A stretch of 64,000 nucleotides of DNA from Mesosutterella multiformis (GCF_003402575.1 NZ_BGZJ01000002.1:637886-701885), one strand, 5' to 3'; numbered from the stretch's first letter, positions 27,866 to 37,228 are shown. The notes: a model not told the origin generated them from the sequence alone. Numbers and translations: made by a program.

Positions 27866-29035
27866 CTACACGCCGCGGTACGTATTCGTCCAGTCCGTGA
27901 ACCCTTGATTCTTCGCCTGCAGCAGAAGCGGGAGAATCGCGTTTTTAAGCTTCTCGCTGAAAGCTTCTTTGTTTTCAAGCGTCGCGACGAACTGCTCCGC
28001 GTTCGGAATCACGTCGCGGTAAGACTCAATCACTTTCCTGAAATGCTGAGTCTCCCGGTTCGCGGTAAGCCCGATGAACTGCACTGAGCAGAAGTCATCA
28101 AGGTACGCCGTATCCGGAAGATTGTCGTTTTTGCTGCTGTTTGGGCTCCTGAACGTAGGTACCAGATTCCAGATCTGGTCATGCAGCACGAATTTCCAGG
28201 GGACAAAGTGGTCAACCGACATCGGTCCCAGGCTCTCAAGCGCGTCCTTCGTGAAGTGACGGAGCGTGTAGATGTCGTAAACATCGCCATCCCGCTCGAT
28301 CGCTGAACGCCAGTAGTCCTTCGCACGGGAGAAATCAAGACTGTTCGGGCTGGTCGGCTGAATGAGCTTCTCTGAAATCGCCGGGACGCTCGGGTTCTTC
28401 TGCTGCAGGAACTGCGTGAGCTTGAAGTACGTGCACTCCGTGATGATCGGATTATTTTCGATAAAGTACCGCGTCCACTCAGGCGTCAGCTGAATGCCAT
28501 CCTTACTGATCACGTAAGGCGTCCGGCCGGCGTTCATCGCTTTCTGGCTCAGGTCGCGCGTGAGGTTATCCTTCTTCGACTCAAAGGACTTCCCGAATTC
28601 CTTCCGGTACTCCGCGTACTGGTCATTGAACACCGCGGCGATAAAGCGCTGCGGAACATAGCGCGTCATCATCCGGATCTTTTTCTCCACATCCGGATTC
28701 TGGATCCCCATAACCGCGGCCACGATATCGTCGTACGACGAATCATCCGGCAGATGGCACTCTTCCCTCACGGCATAGATCAGTTCCGCGAGCTGATCTG
28801 AGTACCCGAGATTCAGACGGAAATAGATCACCGGGTACCAGGCGGCTGCCACCATGCGGGCCGTCATCTCTTTAAAGGAAACGAATTCGCGTTTGTTTTC
28901 AGACGCGATCCTGAGGAGCGCGAGCATCCAGACGTACTTGTAGCAGTTCGTCGTATTGGCCAGCATCTGCTCAAGCGTCCCCCCTTTCGGAGACGCCGTC
29001 GCGATCGCGAATGAAAACACGTTATCTGATGCCAT
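27866..29035 (-). CDS. HNH endonuclease-domain protein B (389 aa)
   Basis: The C-terminal third holds MSVDHFVPWKFVLHDQIWNL, then VPTFRSPNSSKNDNLPD. His in DHF, Asn in WNLVP and Asn in NSSK make a clear HNH nuclease core. The N-terminal two thirds (FSFAIATASPKGGTLEQMLA, TARMVAAAWYPVIYFRLNLG) form a helical domain shared with the paralogue at 29169. Both genes follow a Panacea gene on the same strand. A target in DNA is likely, as toxin or defence effector; that is inference. The upstream leader carries a 15-bp palindrome also found before the paralogue. Confidence 0.78.
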   Translation of the reverse strand: MASDNVFSFAIATASPKGGTLEQMLANTTNCYKYVWMLALLRIASENKREFVSFKEMTARMVAAAWYPVIYFRLNLGYSDQLAELIYAVREECHLPDDSSYDDIVAAVMGIQNPDVEKKIRMMTRYVPQRFIAAVFNDQYAEYRKEFGKSFESKKDNLTRDLSQKAMNAGRTPYVISKDGIQLTPEWTRYFIENNPIITECTYFKLTQFLQQKNPSVPAISEKLIQPTSPNSLDFSRAKDYWRSAIERDGDVYDIYTLRHFTKDALESLGPMSVDHFVPWKFVLHDQIWNLVPTFRSPNSSKNDNLPDTAYLDDFCSVQFIGLTANRETQHFRKVIESYRDVIPNAEQFVATLENKEAFSEKLKNAILPLLLQAKNQGFTDWTNTYRGV

Positions 29036-29070
29036 GCGTGGAATGCCTTGATAAATTCCAGATGCGGATT

Positions 29071-29085
29071 GCCCTATTTTAGGGC
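29071..29085 (-). promoter_or_regulatory. palindrome upstream of HNH gene B
   Basis: GCCCTATTTTAGGGC is a 15-base palindrome (6-bp arms around an A/T centre) 36 bases before the ATG at 29035. The same core CCCTATTTTAGGG lies 38 bases before the ATG of HNH gene A, within about 60 bases of similar leader that also share GCATC-GG and ATCAAGGCA-TCCA. Probably an operator or an RNA hairpin controlling both genes. Confidence 0.6.
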
Positions 29086-29168
29086 GTACTGGTGCAGGAA
29101 AAGGAATGGGGCTTTCTCATGGAACCAACCACCCTGGAGTCGGAAAGAATCTCCCCGCCATCAGCAGG

Positions 29169-30389
29169 CTACAGACGCAGATCGTTCCCGGATATGTAGT
29201 CGGATTGCCACTTCGAAAAGCCCTGAATTTTTGCCTGCAGGAGAAGAGCCCCAACCGCGTCCTGCAGCTTCTCCCGCAGCTGCGCCTCGTGTTTAAGGAG
29301 ATCAGCGATACTTTTCGCATTTGGCATCAGATCACGGTAAGCATCCATAATCGGATCCGCTTTTTTCTTTTTTTTGTTTTTTTCAATATTCTCGGGCTTT
29401 TCCCAATCTATATTGGCTTTAAGCCCCAGGATCTGAATATTGCAAAAATCATCCAGAAAATCCCTGTCAGGTAAATTGTCGCTTTTACTGCTGTTCGGTC
29501 TGCCAAAGGTTGGCACAAGATTCCAAAGCCGGTCGTGAAGAACAAATCTCCAGGGCACAAAGTGATCGATTGCCAATCCGCCCAGACGATTTAAAGCATT
29601 TTCGGTGAATGGGTTCTTCGTGTAGATGTCATACACCTGTTCATTCGACTTGATAGCCCGCTTCCAGTAATTTCTTGCGCTTTTGAATTCCTCGGTTTCC
29701 TTTCTCTCCGTCGGTCTTATCAGCTTTTCAGAAACAGCCGGAACGTTAGGATTCCTCCGCTGAACGAACTGGGTCAGCTTGAAATACGTGCTGTCCGTAA
29801 TCATCTGGCTGTAATCCAGAAAGAACTGTATCCAGTCTGGCATCAGCGTTATGCCGCCTTTCTCAATCACATAGGGCGCCTGAGATTTATTACCCGCCTC
29901 TTGGCTGAAAATCTTGACATCATTATCTTTATGACCTTCAAAAGACGAGCCATACTGCCGCTTGCTTATCGCGAGCTGATCATCAAACAAGGATCCAATA
30001 AACCGAGAAGGGACATAGCGGGTCAACTTACTGAGTTTGCTTTTCAGCTCTGAATTCCTGCTTTGCAAAATTGCCTCAATGATTTCCTCATAAGAGGCGT
30101 CATCCGACAAGGCGCATTCTTTTTGAACGAGCCGAATCTTTTCCTCTAACTTATCTGAGTAACCAAACTTCAGACGGAAATAAACGACTGGGTACCAGGC
30201 GGCCGCGATCATGCGGGCAGCCATTTCCTGATTGGAAATAAACCCGGTTTTGCCCTCAGAAACGATTTTGACAAGAGAAAGCAGCCAATAATATTTATAG
30301 CTGGCGGAAACATCAGCAACCATCTGCTCGAGCTGGCGTCCTTTTGGAGACGCTATGTTCGCAAACGAAAAAGCGTTATCTGCTGCCAT
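29169..30389 (-). CDS. HNH endonuclease-domain protein A (406 aa)
   Basis: GLAIDHFVPWRFVLHDRLWN with LVPTFGRPNSSKSDNLPD gives the HNH core: Asp275-His276, Asn290, Asn299. The N-terminal region (AFSFANIASPKGRQLEQMVA, MIAAAWYPVVYFRLKFGYSD) matches protein B closely, so the two arose by tandem duplication. Near residues 335-350 this copy has an extra lysine-rich insert (EKNKKKKKAD) absent from B. It lies 75 bp after the Panacea gene. Its A/T content is higher than that of B, so the copies differ in composition despite their relatedness. Confidence 0.78.
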   Translation of the reverse strand: MAADNAFSFANIASPKGRQLEQMVADVSASYKYYWLLSLVKIVSEGKTGFISNQEMAARMIAAAWYPVVYFRLKFGYSDKLEEKIRLVQKECALSDDASYEEIIEAILQSRNSELKSKLSKLTRYVPSRFIGSLFDDQLAISKRQYGSSFEGHKDNDVKIFSQEAGNKSQAPYVIEKGGITLMPDWIQFFLDYSQMITDSTYFKLTQFVQRRNPNVPAVSEKLIRPTERKETEEFKSARNYWKRAIKSNEQVYDIYTKNPFTENALNRLGGLAIDHFVPWRFVLHDRLWNLVPTFGRPNSSKSDNLPDRDFLDDFCNIQILGLKANIDWEKPENIEKNKKKKKADPIMDAYRDLMPNAKSIADLLKHEAQLREKLQDAVGALLLQAKIQGFSKWQSDYISGNDLRL

Positions 30390-30426
30390 AGATGGATTGC
30401 CTTGATTTATACCGGATGCTGAAAGT

Positions 30427-30439
30427 CCCTATTTTAGGG
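30427..30439 (-). promoter_or_regulatory. palindrome upstream of HNH gene A
   Basis: CCCTATTTTAGGG, the same palindromic core as at 29071, 38 bases before the ATG at 30389, in the gap between the Panacea and HNH A genes. Confidence 0.6.
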
Positions 30440-30464
30440 CGTCTGGCGGTCTTTTCCTCTCGCT

Positions 30465-30923
30465 CTAGAAATCCGCCTCGTACGCGCCGCTCACCTCGAG
30501 CCTCGCGAGAAACGCATCCCTCATCGCGGCTTTCGGAATCACGGACGGGATGGGAGCTCCGGCAATCAATGGATCCGCGAGAACCAGGTCCCGCAGTTTC
30601 CAGCCAGAAAACTGCCCGTAGACGAGGTACACCTGATCGAGCCCCTCTTTCTCATCTGCCGTGAGTCCCGGGTCTCCGGTCTCCGAGGAGTTCAGAATCC
30701 TGAACCCTGGCTCTTTCCCATATTTCTCAAAAAGCGCCGGAATCACGGGTCCCATCTGCCACACTTCGAAATCCTCTTCGAAAAGCGGCTTTCCGGTCAT
30801 CGTCAAAGAAAATCCCTGACTGTAATAGAGGAGTTTCTGAAGCACCGGAAGCGTCATGACGTCTCCTGACTCCTCATCCATTTTGGCGAGCAGATACCGG
30901 ATCGCTTTCTCACAGGCTGTCAT
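30465..30923 (-). CDS. Panacea-domain (DUF4065/SocA-like) antitoxin-type protein (152 aa)
   Basis: LPVLQKLLYYSQGFSLTMTG, then KPLFEEDFEVWQMGPVIPAL, is the Panacea/DUF4065 pattern (QKLLYY, GPVIP). This domain occurs in antitoxins that neutralise many unrelated toxins, and in SocA, a ClpXP adaptor. I start at the ATG at 30923 because GGGAGG lies 7-8 bases upstream; longer readings use GTG or ATG without such a site. It is the first gene of a three-gene unit with two HNH proteins. Neutralising or delivering them for degradation is the natural hypothesis. Confidence 0.85.
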   Translation of the reverse strand: MTACEKAIRYLLAKMDEESGDVMTLPVLQKLLYYSQGFSLTMTGKPLFEEDFEVWQMGPVIPALFEKYGKEPGFRILNSSETGDPGLTADEKEGLDQVYLVYGQFSGWKLRDLVLADPLIAGAPIPSVIPKAAMRDAFLARLEVSGAYEADF

Positions 30924-31123
30924 CACGGGATCCTCCCTTTGATTCATCCGCGTCACAGTAATGGTTTCTGAGCCGGGTCACCGGAATCCACTTCACGGAA
31001 ACCGCTGATTTCCCGTGGATTCCAGAGAACCCTCTTTCCCCCATTCTGTCAGGAAAAAGCACGCCTTATTGACCCAAACACGTTTTGTTTCGATTTATCT
31101 ATATCACTAAAGAGATAAGGATA

Positions 31124-31152
31124 TTGACTTAGGCGGTTAACTGTCTTTTAAT
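31124..31152 (+). promoter_or_regulatory. sigma70 promoter of the second flavoprotein gene
   Basis: TTGACT (31124-31129), a 17-base spacer and TTTAAT (31147-31152) lie 60 bases before the ATG at 31212. Confidence 0.7.
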
Positions 31153-31211
31153 GACGTTGCAATCAAAAATTGACAAGTCAATTTGACAGGTTTGAGGGGA
31201 GAAACAGCGTG

Positions 31212-32999
31212 ATGAATACCAAATCCATTCGTTTTGCCGCCGTGATGGCAGCCGTGATCGGAGCCTTTGCTTTCCAGGCATCCGCCGCGACCGTAACCAC
31301 GACCGGCACCGGTGTTGGGAAGGACGGCGATATCAAGGTTCAGGTGACCTTTGACGCGAATAAGATCCAGTCAATCAAGGTCCTCTCTCAGAACGAGAAC
31401 CCGGTTCTCGCGGAGAAGGTCTTTACAGATCTTAAAGACAACGTTGTCAAAACGAATTCCACGGATCTCGACGCCATCTCAGGCGCCACGTTCTCATCGA
31501 AAGGCTTTCTCGCGGCCGTGAAGGACGCGGCGAAGAAGGCGGGCGTGACGCTCACGAAGGACGGACAGAAGTCGCTTAAGAAAGCGGCCTCGATGATTCC
31601 GGCGAAGAGCACCTATGACGTGGTCGTCGTGGGTGCCGGCGGCGCTGGGTTCGCGGCCGCGATTGAGGCGAAGAACACCGGGGCGAGCGTCGTGATGCTG
31701 GAAAAGATGCCGACAGTCGGCGGCAACTCCCTGATCTCCGGCGCTGAAATGAATGCCGCTCGGAACTGGGTCCAGCCGAAACTCGGGATTCTTGATGACT
31801 CCGCCGAACGCCACGCTCAGGACACCTATATCGGGGGCGACAAGAAGGGCGACCTTGAAGTGATCCGCACGATGACGGGGAACGCGCTTTCCGCCGCCAA
31901 GTGGGCCCGCGACTATATCGGCGTCCGGTTTGAACCCGATAACCTCTTCATGTTCGGCGGCCACACCCGTAAGCGCGCCCTGATCCCGTACGGCCAGACC
32001 GGCACCGAATTCATCACGAAGCTCTACGCGAAGGCGAACGAACTCAAGATCCCGGTCATCACCAATATGAAAGCCGTGGAACTTATCAAGGATGCCTCAG
32101 GCCGCGTGGTCGGCGTGAAGGCGACGATGAATGGGCAGAATTACGAGTTCGACGCGAAGGGCGGCGTGGTGCTCGCGACGGGCGGCTTCGGTCACAATGC
32201 CGCGATGGTGAAGAAGTACGACCCGTCGCTCGATGAACGCTTTAAGTCCACGGACTCCCCGTCCGCGACGGGCGAAGCGCTCTACATGGCGGAACGCGCC
32301 GGGGCGGAACTCGTCAACATGCAGTACATCCAGACCTACCCGATCTGCGACCCGGTCTCGGGCTCGATTGAGCTGATCGCCGACGCCCGGTTTGACGGCG
32401 CCATTCTGATCAACCAGAAGGGACAGCGTTTCGTTGAAGAACTCGGGCGCCGCGACGTGATCTCGCACGCGATCCTCGCGCAGCCAGGCTCCTACTGCTG
32501 GGTTCTCTGGAACGACAAGATCGGGAATATTTCGAAGACCGTCGAGGCTCACCCGGACGAATACTCCGTCTTCACGAAGACCGGCACGATGAAGACCTGC
32601 GGTGACCTGAAGTGCATCGCGGAATTCACGAAGATCCCTTACTCCAACCTCAAGGCGACGATTGACCGCGTGGATTCGATGACGGGGCCGGGGAACGACA
32701 AGGACTTCCATAACCGCGGCGGCCTCGTCGATATGTCGCAGGGCAAGTACTACGTCGTGAAGGCCGTTCCGTCGATTCACCACACGATGGGCGGCATCCG
32801 CATCAATCCGAAGTCCCAGGCGCTCGATAAGAACGGCAAGGTGATTCCGGGGCTCTATGCCGCGGGCGAAGTGACCGGTGTCACGCACGGCACGAACCGC
32901 CTCGGCGGCAACGCCTACGCAGATATCCTCGTCTTCGGCCGCATCGCTGGTGAAGGCGCCGCCTGGGACGCCCTGAGTCTCGGGAAGACCGCGAAGTAA
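31212..32999 (+). CDS. periplasmic FMN/FAD fumarate reductase-like flavoprotein (595 aa)
   Basis: I start at the ATG at 31212, giving the signal peptide MNTKSIRFAAVMAAVIGAFA ending QASAA. An FMN-binding domain (about 27-115) contains DAISGATFSS, a perfect ApbE flavinylation motif. The FAD_binding_2 domain begins YDVVVVGAGGAGFAAAIEAK. Active-site pieces are ELGRRDVISHAILAQ, HHTMGGIRINP and GTNRLGGNAYADILVFG. It is the same soluble haem-free organic-acceptor reductase class as the protein at 889 but clearly divergent in the middle, so it probably uses another acceptor. Monocistronic with its own promoter. Confidence 0.94.
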   Translation: MNTKSIRFAAVMAAVIGAFAFQASAATVTTTGTGVGKDGDIKVQVTFDANKIQSIKVLSQNENPVLAEKVFTDLKDNVVKTNSTDLDAISGATFSSKGFLAAVKDAAKKAGVTLTKDGQKSLKKAASMIPAKSTYDVVVVGAGGAGFAAAIEAKNTGASVVMLEKMPTVGGNSLISGAEMNAARNWVQPKLGILDDSAERHAQDTYIGGDKKGDLEVIRTMTGNALSAAKWARDYIGVRFEPDNLFMFGGHTRKRALIPYGQTGTEFITKLYAKANELKIPVITNMKAVELIKDASGRVVGVKATMNGQNYEFDAKGGVVLATGGFGHNAAMVKKYDPSLDERFKSTDSPSATGEALYMAERAGAELVNMQYIQTYPICDPVSGSIELIADARFDGAILINQKGQRFVEELGRRDVISHAILAQPGSYCWVLWNDKIGNISKTVEAHPDEYSVFTKTGTMKTCGDLKCIAEFTKIPYSNLKATIDRVDSMTGPGNDKDFHNRGGLVDMSQGKYYVVKAVPSIHHTMGGIRINPKSQALDKNGKVIPGLYAAGEVTGVTHGTNRLGGNAYADILVFGRIAGEGAAWDALSLGKTAK

Positions 33000-33162
33000 C
33001 GGGTAAGAGAAAGACCGCCCGAAGGTCACTCCGGGCGGCAGGGGATAGCGGCTCGATCAAGCTTCACACCACCGTTTCCAGCCGCTCTCCCCGGCACTGT
33101 CCTTTAAAAAAGTTGCTGAGAACAACCTGACATAACAACAATCGCCACAGAGGAGTACATCA

Positions 33163-33552
33163 ATGCCTTCTGAACAGCAGCTGACCAAAGCCATTATCAA
33201 CATGGCGGTGGAAGCCTGGCATTTCAAGGAAGCTTTTGAGCAGATGATCGCGAAGGCAAAGCCCGAGGATCAGGTGCGCTATCGGAACCAGCTGAAGTGG
33301 TCTCTTCAGAGAACAAAGGAAGCGCTCGCGACCGCGGGGCTTCATGTCGCTGACATTCCGGAAGGAATGCCCTTTAATCCCAGTCTCAAGATCACGGCTG
33401 TCAATATGGATGAATTTGAGCCGGGGGATGACATCGTGATCGAGCAGGTGCTCGAACCCACGATTCTCACGGCGGATAACCGGATCGCCCATATCGGATC
33501 GGCGACGCTCGCGACGGCAGCGGAATTCAATGCCACGTCAGAACCCGCCTGA
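33163..33552 (+). CDS. orphan GrpE-like small protein (129 aa)
   Basis: GAGGAG precedes the ATG. The protein shares a common plan with those at 37229 and 40278: QLTKAIINMAVEAWHFKEAF, a helical middle (QLKWSLQRTKEALATAGLHV), and a C-terminal beta part (FNPSLKITAVNMDEFEPGDD, then IEQVLEPTILTADNRIAHIG). That beta part resembles the wing domain of GrpE (FDP-x-L-x-x-AV, later a Gly and Val-rich end). In the other two cases the gene overlaps an Hsp70 gene, so a nucleotide-exchange role is inferred. This copy has no Hsp70 gene; a terminator follows directly. Confidence 0.62.
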   Translation: MPSEQQLTKAIINMAVEAWHFKEAFEQMIAKAKPEDQVRYRNQLKWSLQRTKEALATAGLHVADIPEGMPFNPSLKITAVNMDEFEPGDDIVIEQVLEPTILTADNRIAHIGSATLATAAEFNATSEPA

Positions 33553-33577
33553 CCGCTTTTAAAAGAACACTGACACC

Positions 33578-33614
33578 CGCCGCGATTCCCCTAAGGAACC
33601 GCGGCGTTTCTTTA
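33578..33614 (+). terminator. intrinsic terminator after the orphan GrpE-like gene
   Basis: CGCCGCG (33578-33584) pairs with CGCGGCG (33600-33606) and is followed by TTTCTTT. Confidence 0.85.
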
Positions 33615-33977
33615 TCCGCTCTCCCACCGTTTCATAGATTCTGATAGTTACTGATAGATCCTCTATAGGAACTCATATTTCCTATTAAAAACGATCGCGG
33701 GTAATTGACCTCTCATTTTTCACCGTGCCGCGCTTTGATTTCCGCCCTCCCGTATTTCCCTTTCTTTTCAGCGGCATCACCCGGTTTTCCCCTGTTTCCG
33801 GGGATCTCCGTAAATCATTCTCATTTGATTAATTTTGATTTACTTGCTGGGTTAGCAAGTTTTTGTTGTCAATCTGTCATTCAAAAATCGGTTCGTTCTC
33901 CATAGAATCCGCCCCCAAGAGATGAATCTCATCTCGTCCAGAACAGCAATTCATAAATAAAACAACAGGAAAACAAA
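33615..33977. repeat. intergenic region with CTGATAG repeats and the dmsA-like promoter region
   Basis: Two direct CTGATAG copies (33641-33647 and 33651-33657) precede a CCTATAGG-type palindrome (33660s). The same heptamer occurs four times, in two inverted pairs, at 55536-55582. The rest (33680-33960) is AT-rich with TTGATTAATTTTGATTT, which vaguely resembles an FNR site but lacks its second half. The promoter of the oxidoreductase gene should lie here. No gene recognised. Confidence 0.5.
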
Positions 33978-36368
33978 ATGACCTTCCAACTGACTCGCCG
34001 AGCCCTGCTGCAGGGAGCCGGCATCACGCTTGCCGGAAGCGTCTGTCCGCTTACCGCCGTGGCGTCAGGTGTCAAAAAAGCGATTGACGCGATGCCTGAC
34101 ATGTATTGGGGTGCCTGCGTGGTGAACTGCGGCAACCGCTGCGCCCTCCGTGTCTTTACGAAGAACGGCCAGGTGATCCGGATCGAGACCGATAACACAT
34201 CGAACCCCTGCTGCCCCCAGCCCTATCAGCTGCGGGCGTGCCTCAGAGGCCGCTCCATGCGGCAGCGCCTCTATAACCCCGATCGCCTGAAGTTCCCGAT
34301 GAAGCGGGTCGGCGAGCGGGGAGAAGCGAAATTTGAGCGGATCTCGTGGGATGAGGCCTATCAGCTGATCGCCGATAACTGGCAGCGGATCCTGAAGAAC
34401 TACGGCCCGGACTCCGTTTACATCAACTACGCGACGGCGCAGCAGACGTCGGTCAGCGGCTCGAACTGCTGGAAGCGTCTCGCGAACCTCACGGGCGGCT
34501 ACCTGAATTGGAAAGGTTCCTACTCCTCCGCCCAGATCACTGCGGCCTTCCCGATGACCTACGGCCGCAAGGTCGCGTCCTCTCCCACCGAAATCGCCCA
34601 CGCGAAGCTCTACGTGTCGTTCGGTGACAACCTCTCTGTCACCCGGATTTCCGGCGGCTCGATGTCCTGGCAGTTCCTGCAGGCGATTGAGAAGAACCAC
34701 GTGAAGACGATCGTGATTGATCCGATCTGCACGGATACGGTGGCGGGGAAAGTGAATCAGTGGATCCCGATCCTCCCCGGGACAGACGCCGCGCTCTGCG
34801 AAGCGCTCGCCTACGAATTCATCACCCACAACTGGGTGGATCAGGAGTTCCTCGATAAGTACTGCGTCGGCTACGACGAGAAGACCCTCCCGAAGAGCGC
34901 CCCGAAGAACGGCGACTACAAGTCCTACATCCTCGGGAAGGCGGACGGCGTCGCGAAGACCCCGGCGTACGCCTCGGCCATTACCGGTATTCCTGAAGAA
35001 ACAATCATCGCCCTTGCCCGCGAGATGGGAACAACAAAGCCTGTCTTTGTCGCCCAGGGACTCGGGCCGCAGCGCCGCGCAAACGGCGAGGAAACGGCAC
35101 GGGCAATCGCGATGCTTCCGATTCTTCTTGGTCAGGTGGGTCTCCCCGGCACGTCAAGCGGCATGGAAGAGTGTGGCACCGACTGGTGGCCAATCGGAAT
35201 CCCCCGCGGCAATAACCCCGTGAAAGCCTCGATCCCGAGCTTCATGTGGACAGAGGCGATTCTGCGGGGGCACGAGATGACGGCAACGCACGACGGTGTG
35301 AAGGGTGTCGACCGGCTGAAGAACGACATCAAGATGGTGATCAATTCGGGCGGCAACATCCTCATCAACCAGCATAGCGACTGCGGCCGCACGGATAAGA
35401 TCCTCCGCGACACGTCGAAATGCGAATTCATCGTGGTCTGCGACAACATGATGACCGCGTCCTGCCGGTACGCGGATGTGCTCCTCCCGGATACCCTCGG
35501 AAACGAAACCGAGGATCTCGTCGGAAACGGCGACTCGATGGGTGAGACCGCCTTTATCACGCCGATCCACAAAGCCGTGAACCCGCAGTGGGAACAGCGG
35601 TCTACCTAAGAAATCTGCCGCGGGATCGCGGAGAAGATGGGGCTTGAAGCCGCCTACACCGAAGGCCGCACGCAGCGGGGGTGGATTGAGTGGGCGTACG
35701 AGCAGAACCGGAAGCAGAATCCTGAGCTCCCGGACTTCAAGACCTTCTGGGCCACGGGGCCGCATCAGCTCCTGCACCTCAAGTGGGACCGGATCGCGTT
35801 CTCGGACTTCCGGGCGGACCCCGCGATGCATCCGCTGAAGACCCCGTCCGGCAAGATTGAGATCTATTCCGAGCAGCTCGCGAAGATCGCGGAAACGTGG
35901 ACGCTTCCGAAGGGCGACGTGATCACGGCGCTCCCGAAATTTGTCCGCACGTGGGAAATGGCGGGAGACCCAAAGGCGAAGACCTATCCGCTCCAGTGCT
36001 ACGGCTACCACGGTCACGGCCGCGTTCACTCTTCCTTCCATAACCTCCCCTGGGTGCGCGAGGCCCACCCGGACCGCGTTCTTGTGAATCCGGTGAACGC
36101 CGAGGAACGGGGGCTCTTTGAGGGGCAGAAGGTGCGTGTGTTCAATGACCGCGGCGCGATTGAGATCGCGGTCCACATCACGCCCCGCATCATTCCGGGT
36201 GTCTGCGCGCTCCCGCAGGGCGCGTGGTACCGCCCGGTGAAGAAGAACGGGAAGACGGTGGATATCGGAGGCTGCATCAATACGCTCACAAGCCCCCGCC
36301 CGAGTCCGCTCGCGAAGGGCAATCCCTCGCACACGAACCTCGTGCAGATTGAACCGATCAGCGCCTGA
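33978..36368 (+). pseudogene. dmsA: DmsA-like molybdopterin oxidoreductase, interrupted by one in-frame TAA
   Basis: A twin-arginine signal (TRRALLQGAG) leads to the 4Fe-4S motif ACVVNCGNRCALRV (CxxxCxxxC), which fits DMSO reductase-type enzymes. SGSNCWKRLANLTG would carry the Ser ligand to Mo. The frame is interrupted only by TAA at 35607-35609 after WEQRST and continues in the same frame (EICRGIAEKMGLEAAY) to the dinucleotide-binding domain and the stop at 36368. Family members would have Tyr there, so one base (TAC to TAA) explains it. Full length would be 796 residues. It should reduce DMSO, TMAO or a related acceptor in the periplasm with the DmsB-like protein. Confidence 0.87.
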
Positions 36369-36382
36369 ACTGGAGAAACAAC

Positions 36383-36961
36383 ATGAAGCAGCTTGGATTT
36401 TTCTTTGACGCAAGGCGCTGCAACGGATGCAAAACGTGCGTAGTCGCCTGCAAGGACGCCCATAACCTGCTGGTCGGGCGGAATTTCCGCCACGTGCTGG
36501 AAGTGACGGATGGCAAGTGGTCGAAAGACCCGAAGTCCGGTGCCTGGAAGCAGAACGTCTACGCGTACTACCTCTCGATCGCCTGCAATCACTGCTCAGA
36601 CCCCGCCTGCGTGAAGGCGTGCCCGACGGGCGCACACCACAAGCGGACGGAGGACGGGCTGGTCGTCATCAACACCGATAAGTGCATCGGGTGCGGGAAC
36701 TGCGCGAAGGCCTGCCCCTACGGCGCGCCGGAGCTTGATGAAAAGGCTCACAAAATGACGAAGTGCGACGCGTGTCTCAACCGGCTCGAACAGGGCCTTC
36801 AGCCGATCTGCGTTGAGGCGTGCCCGCAGCGCGCGCTCGAATTCGGGGATATTGAGGAACTCCGGAAGAAGCACGGGAACGTCGACACGATTTACCCGCT
36901 TCCGCAGCCGGCCGCGACTCACCCGAATCTCGTGATCCACGCGCCGCTGAAGCATCCCTGA
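36383..36961 (+). CDS. dmsB: DmsB-like four-cluster ferredoxin subunit (192 aa)
   Basis: Four ferredoxin cysteine groups are visible: CNGCKTCVVACKD, CNHCSDPACVKACPTGA, CIGCGNCAKACPYGA and CDACLNRLEQGLQPICVEAC. This is the DmsB/NrfC electron-transfer subunit pattern. It starts 15 bases after the DmsA-like gene and should wire it to a quinol-oxidising anchor. No DmsC-type membrane gene follows: a terminator comes after 38 bases. The anchor must be encoded elsewhere or be absent. Confidence 0.94.
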   Translation: MKQLGFFFDARRCNGCKTCVVACKDAHNLLVGRNFRHVLEVTDGKWSKDPKSGAWKQNVYAYYLSIACNHCSDPACVKACPTGAHHKRTEDGLVVINTDKCIGCGNCAKACPYGAPELDEKAHKMTKCDACLNRLEQGLQPICVEACPQRALEFGDIEELRKKHGNVDTIYPLPQPAATHPNLVIHAPLKHP

Positions 36962-36999
36962 TTAAAGAACTAACGAAAGCAAACCCCTTCTCTCCTTCA

Positions 37000-37037
37000 C
37001 CGCGGCTCTGAGTCCACCAGGGCCGCGGCGTTTTTTT
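37000..37037 (+). terminator. intrinsic terminator of the dmsAB-like operon
   Basis: CCGCGGC (37000-37006) pairs with GCCGCGG (37022-37028), followed by a run of seven T. Confidence 0.9.
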
Positions 37038-37174
37038 CCTGTCACACCGTTCCCTTCATACCGATATTTTTCTCTTATATTCCGAAGCCTTAAACGAAGA
37101 AACTTTGATTCAGTCCGCACCCGGGGTCAGAAGGCATTTCGTTTAGTGTTTTATTTAATAACAGCAAAATCCCA

Positions 37175-37180
37175 TATACT
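37175..37180 (+). promoter_or_regulatory. candidate -10 (TATACT) for chaperone module A
   Basis: TATACT lies 49 bases before the GrpE-like start in an AT-rich stretch. The -35 region (TATTTA at the right distance) is weak and no sigma32 consensus was recognised, so heat-shock control is not supported. Confidence 0.4.
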
Positions 37181-37228
37181 GTCTATGTCTCGCTGAATCA
37201 ATACCTATCAAGCAATCGGGGAATGAGA

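Noticed and set aside
35601..35615. Recoding of the TAA in the dmsA-like gene (readthrough or special amino acid)
   Set aside because: TAA is not a known recoding codon for selenocysteine or pyrrolysine and no special context is visible. A point mutation or error is simpler.
35154..36635. 493-codon open frame opposite dmsA/dmsB
   Set aside because: Arg/His-rich antisense shadow with no motifs. The + strand carries the iron-sulfur and molybdopterin signatures.
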